Below, piece after piece: positions 59,673 to 64,000 of a DNA stretch of 64,000 nucleotides. The number at the start of each line of letters is the position of its first letter. Within the stretch, counting starts at the first letter, position 1. The notes beneath the pieces were generated by a model that worked only from the letters and a program-made list of their open reading frames with translations, did no database searches and was not told the DNA's origin. This DNA comes from Cyclaneusma minus (lineage: Eukaryota; Ascomycota; Leotiomycetes; Marthamycetales; Marthamycetaceae), in NCBI GenBank assembly GCA_037179335.1, contig JAKZHN010000017.1, positions 434,001 to 498,000 on the forward strand, given 5' to 3'. Made by a program: the position numbers and the translations under genes.

Positions 59673-61144
59673 ACAACTGGCCCACACTGAAGCTGTGGTC
59701 CAGATTGTTGTGTGGTCGATCAAACTGTTGCATTTAGCGTTGCCTGTCTCCATGGAAAAAGATCTTGGTCGTGGGTTTTGGCGTCATCGTGGGGCATTCT
59801 GTCAGATCAACTGCAGCTATATTCCCTCCTGCTTCTGTATCAGAGCACTCAGCCCCTTGGGCCAGGAAGCTCTACTCCTTGGACTTTGTATAAAACGTGT
59901 ATAGATAGGTGGAGGGGCCGATGTAATAGAAGATGTTCTATCGAAGAGGAGATCTGTAAGTTTTGCGAGGAGAGTGAGATGATATCTCTGACCTTGGGCT
60001 GCGACTGGGATTGTAGTCTGGCCAATCGGCGAGAAAAGGGGGCCTGTTCCTGCAGTGACGAGTGTCGAGCTGCATGCAAGTGGCTGCCAATTGAGGCGAA
60101 AGGTGAAGACTGACAAGACCGTGGTGACAATTCTTGTGTGGTCATTCTGGGTCCCGCTTCTTCTAAGCTAACGAAAGGGGGTTCTGGATCGCCTCGGATT
60201 AGCTGTAGGCAATTTTTGTTATCACATGTGCTCTTGGATAGGTTGTTTAGATACAAGATTGTGTCGCAGCTGTTGAATGGTTCCCATTTATGAGAAGCAC
60301 CATAATTGAGGGCGTGCAGTCACGACTAAGGCACCTCGAGCATGATAGCATCGTGCCGCTACATTGAAGCCCCAGAAGAAAGGTCAGTGTTGCTCAGAAA
60401 CTAGCCGCTGAAAGAGCTACCATATGATGAGACGTGTGAATACAATGATATCTAGCTAGCTTCAAGATCCACTCGATATAATTCTGGAAAAACCCAGATG
60501 GTCACATTGGCAGTAGCTGGCGAGGAGGGGTATCTCGCCCGGCAGCATGGATGTGAACGAGGTCACAAGAAGATGGCCATCAAGCTGCAAGTGCTCAAAT
60601 AGTGCATTTCCATTCCATTGGATGGCGTCTTCTCCTGTAGATATATAGCAGCCAATATCTCCCTCCATCGTGACAATGGTGCGACTGGTGTGTGGATGCT
60701 CCGGAATGTCAGCGCCTAAATCCTCGCGCGGCCACACCATCAAGAGCATCGTCAGCTTCAATCGTCTTCGTCCGATAAGATAGCCACTCCAGTACATAGT
60801 CGTCGAGAAGCAGAACAACATTGATACCGCCCGCTGCAATACACAATATCTGCGCCTGGCCTTACAAGTTGCGACGCTTACGGCCGAAGCTCCAAAGCTT
60901 GTCTGCTCTTCCCGCATGTTTCGAGAGTGATCCTGTGATACTCCAGCAACGACCGCTCCATCGTCATCCATTCGTCAGCGCGCCAGCAAAGCTACCCTCC
61001 GCCCACGTCCATATGAAGCCCATCACCACAGCTTTCTCCTGCCGGTCTCGAAAGTAGAGCAGAGCAATCTCGAAGCTTACCTGTTGGTCGCCTTCCCCAC
61101 GCCAGCCCCAGGCTCGTTGGGTGGGCCCGCCGAATCTGCCCGCC
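59673..61144. other. Intergenic between MDJ1 and BRO1
   Basis: Contains the MDJ1 3' region and the BRO1 promoter. Apart from the weak minus-strand frame at 60462-60971, I see no gene. No repeats or mobile-element ends. Confidence 0.45.
60462..60971 (-). CDS. Possible small hypothetical protein (169 aa), weak
   Basis: One open frame from ATG to stop with a somewhat coding-like second half (TGEDAIQWNGNALFEHLQLD; MLPGEIPLLASYCQCDHLGF). There is no domain, signal peptide or intron. It lies antisense to the two flanking plus-strand genes, in the BRO1 upstream region. It may be a chance frame. Confidence 0.2.
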   Translation of the reverse strand: MDDDGAVVAGVSQDHSRNMREEQTSFGASAVSVATCKARRRYCVLQRAVSMLFCFSTTMYWSGYLIGRRRLKLTMLLMVWPREDLGADIPEHPHTSRTIVTMEGDIGCYISTGEDAIQWNGNALFEHLQLDGHLLVTSFTSMLPGEIPLLASYCQCDHLGFSRIISSGS

Positions 61145-64000
61145 ATGCAGTCGCCCATGATCTCGTCTCCGCTCAAAGCGACCAACGAAATCGACTGGAT
61201 CCAGCCCTTGAAAGCCTACATCCGCCAAACCTATGGCGATGACCCTGAACGCTACTCAGAAGAATGCGCGACGCTCAACCGCCTGCGCCAGGATATGCGC
61301 GGTGCCGGCAAGGACAGTGCTGCTGGGCGGGATCTGCTATACCGCTATTACGGACAGCTAGAGTTGCTTGATCTGCGCTTTCCGGTCGACGAGAACCATA
61401 TTAAGATTTCGTTTACCTGGTACGCTCTGCCTACATGTACTTACTGCTCCGGATGGGATGGTGTGCTAACTTGCTCCAACAGGTTTGATGCATTCACCCA
61501 CAAACCTACTTCACAATACTCCTTAGCCTATGAAAAGGCCAGCATAATCTTCAACATCTCCGCTGTGCTCTCCTGCCATGCCGCCTACCAAACTCGTTCC
61601 CAGGACTCCGGTCTCAAAACCGCCTACCATTCGTTTCAGGCATCGGCCGGAATGTTTACATATATCAATGAGAACTTTCTGCACGCCCCAAGTACGGATT
61701 TGAGTAGGGATACTGTGAAGACGTTGATTCAGATCATGCTGGCCCAGGCGCAAGAGGTATTTCTGGAGAAGCAGATCGAGGACGGGAAGAAGGTGGGACT
61801 ATTGGCGAAACTCGCTAGTCAGGCAGCATGGCTCTATTCGCAGGCGGTGGAGGGCGTCCAGGAGAATGTCAACAAAGCTATTTTTGAGAAGGTGTGGTTG
61901 TTGGTTACTCAGGTATGTTGATCCCTCCAGACGTGTCATCGGACTCGGATCTTTCTTCTCGTTCTGTGTCATATTGGTCCTTGATCTTTGTCTGCCGGCC
62001 TTAAAAAGAAGAAGAGTTACATGAACTAAATTTGGCTGACACTCATGATAGATCAAGGCTAACTACATGTCGGCCATGGCTCAATACTATCAAGCACTCG
62101 CCGATGACGACGCAAATTCCCATGGAATTGCCATTGCTAGGTTGCAATCCGCAGAGAAATCAGCGAAAGATGCCAACAAGATGGCTACTAGTTTCCCAGG
62201 AACAGTACCAGTAAACTCCAATCTCAGCTCAGAGACCGGTACTGCACTGCTTGAGCTCACAAGGCGGCATCTTGCAAGCGTTCAAGAGAAACTTTCCGAA
62301 CTAATCAAAGATAACGACTATATTTATCACCAGACCGTACCTGCAGAAGCATCTCTGGCAGTAGTTCCAAAGTTGCCAGCGGCAAAGGCAATCCCAGTCA
62401 GCGAGCTCTATGCAGGCCAAGACATTCAGCGGATTACTGGTCCAGATATTTTCCAGAAAATCGTGCCAATGGCCGTCACGGAATCTGCTAGTTTATACGA
62501 TGAAGAGAAGGCGAAATTAGTACGAGCCGAGACGGAGAGGGTCGAGATTGCCAACGGAGAGATGGCGGCAAGCCTGGATTACCTCAGACTACCGGGCGCA
62601 TTGCAGATAATCAAAGGAGGCTTCGACCAAGACCTGTTAGCAGATGACGAGTTCAGGGGATGGTGTGATGAGCTGGCAGGCCACGACTCTTATGCATCGA
62701 CTTTTGATTCCCTCCGGACCAGCAAAGAGGGCATCGTAGGGGTGCTGGACAAGAGCAGCAAACAACTTGATATGGAGGAGAGTGTATGTGAGAAGATGCG
62801 TTCCAAGTATGAAGGCGATTGGACGCAGCAACCCAGCTCAAGGCTGACTACGACTCTCCGAAATGATATCAAGCAGTACCGTGAAGCTCTAGAGGAGGCT
62901 TCGAGGAGCGACAGCCAGCTTTCTTCAAAGATGCGTCAGTATGAAGTGGACTTTGACGAGATGCGCTCTGCCGGTGAGACCGGAGAGGCAGATGTACTGT
63001 TTCAGCGGGCCTTGATCAAGGTCGTAGGAGGGAAATCAAGAAACAATGCAGGAAGTCCAGACGGCAACTTGATTGATGAGGACTTCGGGGACGCGGGCGT
63101 AAGTGTCATGGATCAAGTGGCGAAGGTCGAGGAAATACTCAAGAAGCTCAGCCTCATAAAAAGGGAGAGGGCTCAGGTCTTGAAAGACTTGAAAGAAAAG
63201 GTCAGGCACGCCAACTTGCATTTCATTCCCCATGCTGACCGGACCAGGTCCACGACGATGATATCTCGCAAGTGTTGATTCTCAACAAAAAATCCATATC
63301 CAACTATGAACAACAACTATTTCAGGCGGAACTAGAAAAGTTCCGTCCCCATCAGAACCGCCTGCTGCAAGCGAACCACAAGCAGTCGTCGCTGATGAAG
63401 GAACTAACTGCAACTTTCAATACCCTGCTACAGGACAAGAGAGTGCGATCAGAGCAGAGCAAATATGAAACTATGACAAGGCAGCGTACAGCCGTAATGT
63501 CCAAATACAAAAGGATATACGAGGAGTTCCGGGATTTGGAGGCTGGGCTGCAGAACGCCAAGCAGTGGTACGGCGAGATGAGAGATACGGTCGACAGCCT
63601 TGACAAGAACGTCGAGACATTTGTCAACAATCGACGGTCAGAAGGGGCCCAGCTCCTGAGCCAGATTGAGCAGGACCGAGCGAGCGCCTCTGGAGGTCAG
63701 GCAGACAGAGAGCGCCAGCGCCTCCAGGAGCTTATGGAGCGGATGTCAATGGATCCAGCAACCTCGCCGAGAAAATCCAAAACACCCCAGCCCTTTTCGC
63801 ATTCAACAGCCTCTCCCGGCCCGCGCTATCCATCGACAAAACCCAGTCAATACCAAGCACCGATGTCTCCGCCCCCACAACAGCCCGTACACCCCCAGTC
63901 AACATACTCGAATTACACCGATCCACAGCACGTCCCCGTCTACCAACCCACGCCGCCCCATCAGCGCACGGATTCATACGGCCAGATGCAAGCACAACAA
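61145..64000 (+). CDS. BRO1: BRO1-domain vacuolar sorting protein Bro1, cut by the window edge
   Basis: ESCRT-III partner that binds Snf7 on endosomes and recruits the deubiquitinase Doa4 during multivesicular-body sorting. Exons 61145-61419, 61483-61912, 62052-63200 and 63248 to beyond 64000; introns of 63, 139 and 47 nt. 869 codons are visible, and family members have about 950-1000. The start MQSPMISSPLKATNEIDW fits the family; a Met 8 codons upstream is less likely. The BRO1 domain spans about 5-390 (RQTYGDDPERYSEECATLNR; GRDLLYRYYGQLELLDLRFP; YEKASIIFNISAVLS; FLHAPSTDLSRDTVKTL). The V-shaped coiled domain is about 400-780 (QLDMEESVCEKMRSKY; VKRERSQ-like IKRERAQVLKDLKEKV; NRRSEGAQLL). The Pro-rich tail starts at about 788 (MSPPPQQPVHPQ) and continues outside the window. 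Intron 1 has a length divisible by three and no stop, so its retention would add 21 residues. Confidence 0.96.

Noticed and set aside
61121..61144. Earlier Met as the BRO1 start
   Set aside because: The downstream Met at 61145 matches the usual family N-terminus and has a better context.

Overview
The window is nuclear DNA from a filamentous ascomycete (Pezizomycotina). The evidence is short introns of about 41-140 nt with GT..GCTAAC/CTGAC..AG signals; fungal orthologues of FlbA (RGS), SAP30, Mdj1 and Bro1; and a C2H2 plus fungal-specific transcription factor. The genome is strongly two-compartment: GC-balanced gene islands alternate with very AT-rich gene-free blocks at about 1-3.65, 18.2-37.4 and 47.0-52.1 kb. 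The AT blocks look like transposons destroyed by C-to-T mutation (RIP). Class or species cannot be fixed from sequence alone.

Layout. 1-3.65 kb is an AT-rich block ending in a transposon terminus. 3.65-16.9 kb is a gene island with a 776-aa secreted/membrane protein (minus), a GPI-anchored wall protein interrupted by an in-frame stop (minus), and the RGS regulator flbA (minus) with about 4.9 kb of upstream DNA lacking a recognisable gene. 16.89-17.49 kb is a 0.6-kb MITE with TA duplication and a TTA microsatellite. 18.2-37.4 kb is an AT-rich block with a possible RIP-destroyed LTR element (19.1-26.6 kb), a 74-nt tRNA-sized structured insert and two transposon ends. 37.4-46.0 kb is a gene island with a degenerate tandem repeat, a six-exon C2H2 transcription factor (minus), a damaged or mis-assembled unknown gene (plus) and SAP30 (plus). 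46.0-52.1 kb holds two adjacent TIR elements: a 1-kb one with inverted minisatellite arms and a 5-kb AT-rich one. 52.1-57.3 kb is an isolated island with two divergent unknown genes and a strong CCCAGG/CCTGGG hexamer bias. 57.9-64 kb has MDJ1 and the 5' 87% or so of BRO1, which runs off the right edge.

Functionally the conserved genes are housekeeping or developmental: G-protein desensitisation (flbA), histone deacetylase targeting (SAP30), mitochondrial Hsp70 co-chaperone (MDJ1) and endosomal sorting/deubiquitination scaffold (BRO1). They form no pathway or cluster. The accessory material is the transposon ends (several sharing a CCTTAGCG-type terminus with TA target duplication), the unknown divergent gene pair at 52-57 kb, and three genes with reading-frame or splice-site problems. 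All exon structures were built by hand from splice signals and frame continuity and have no transcript support.
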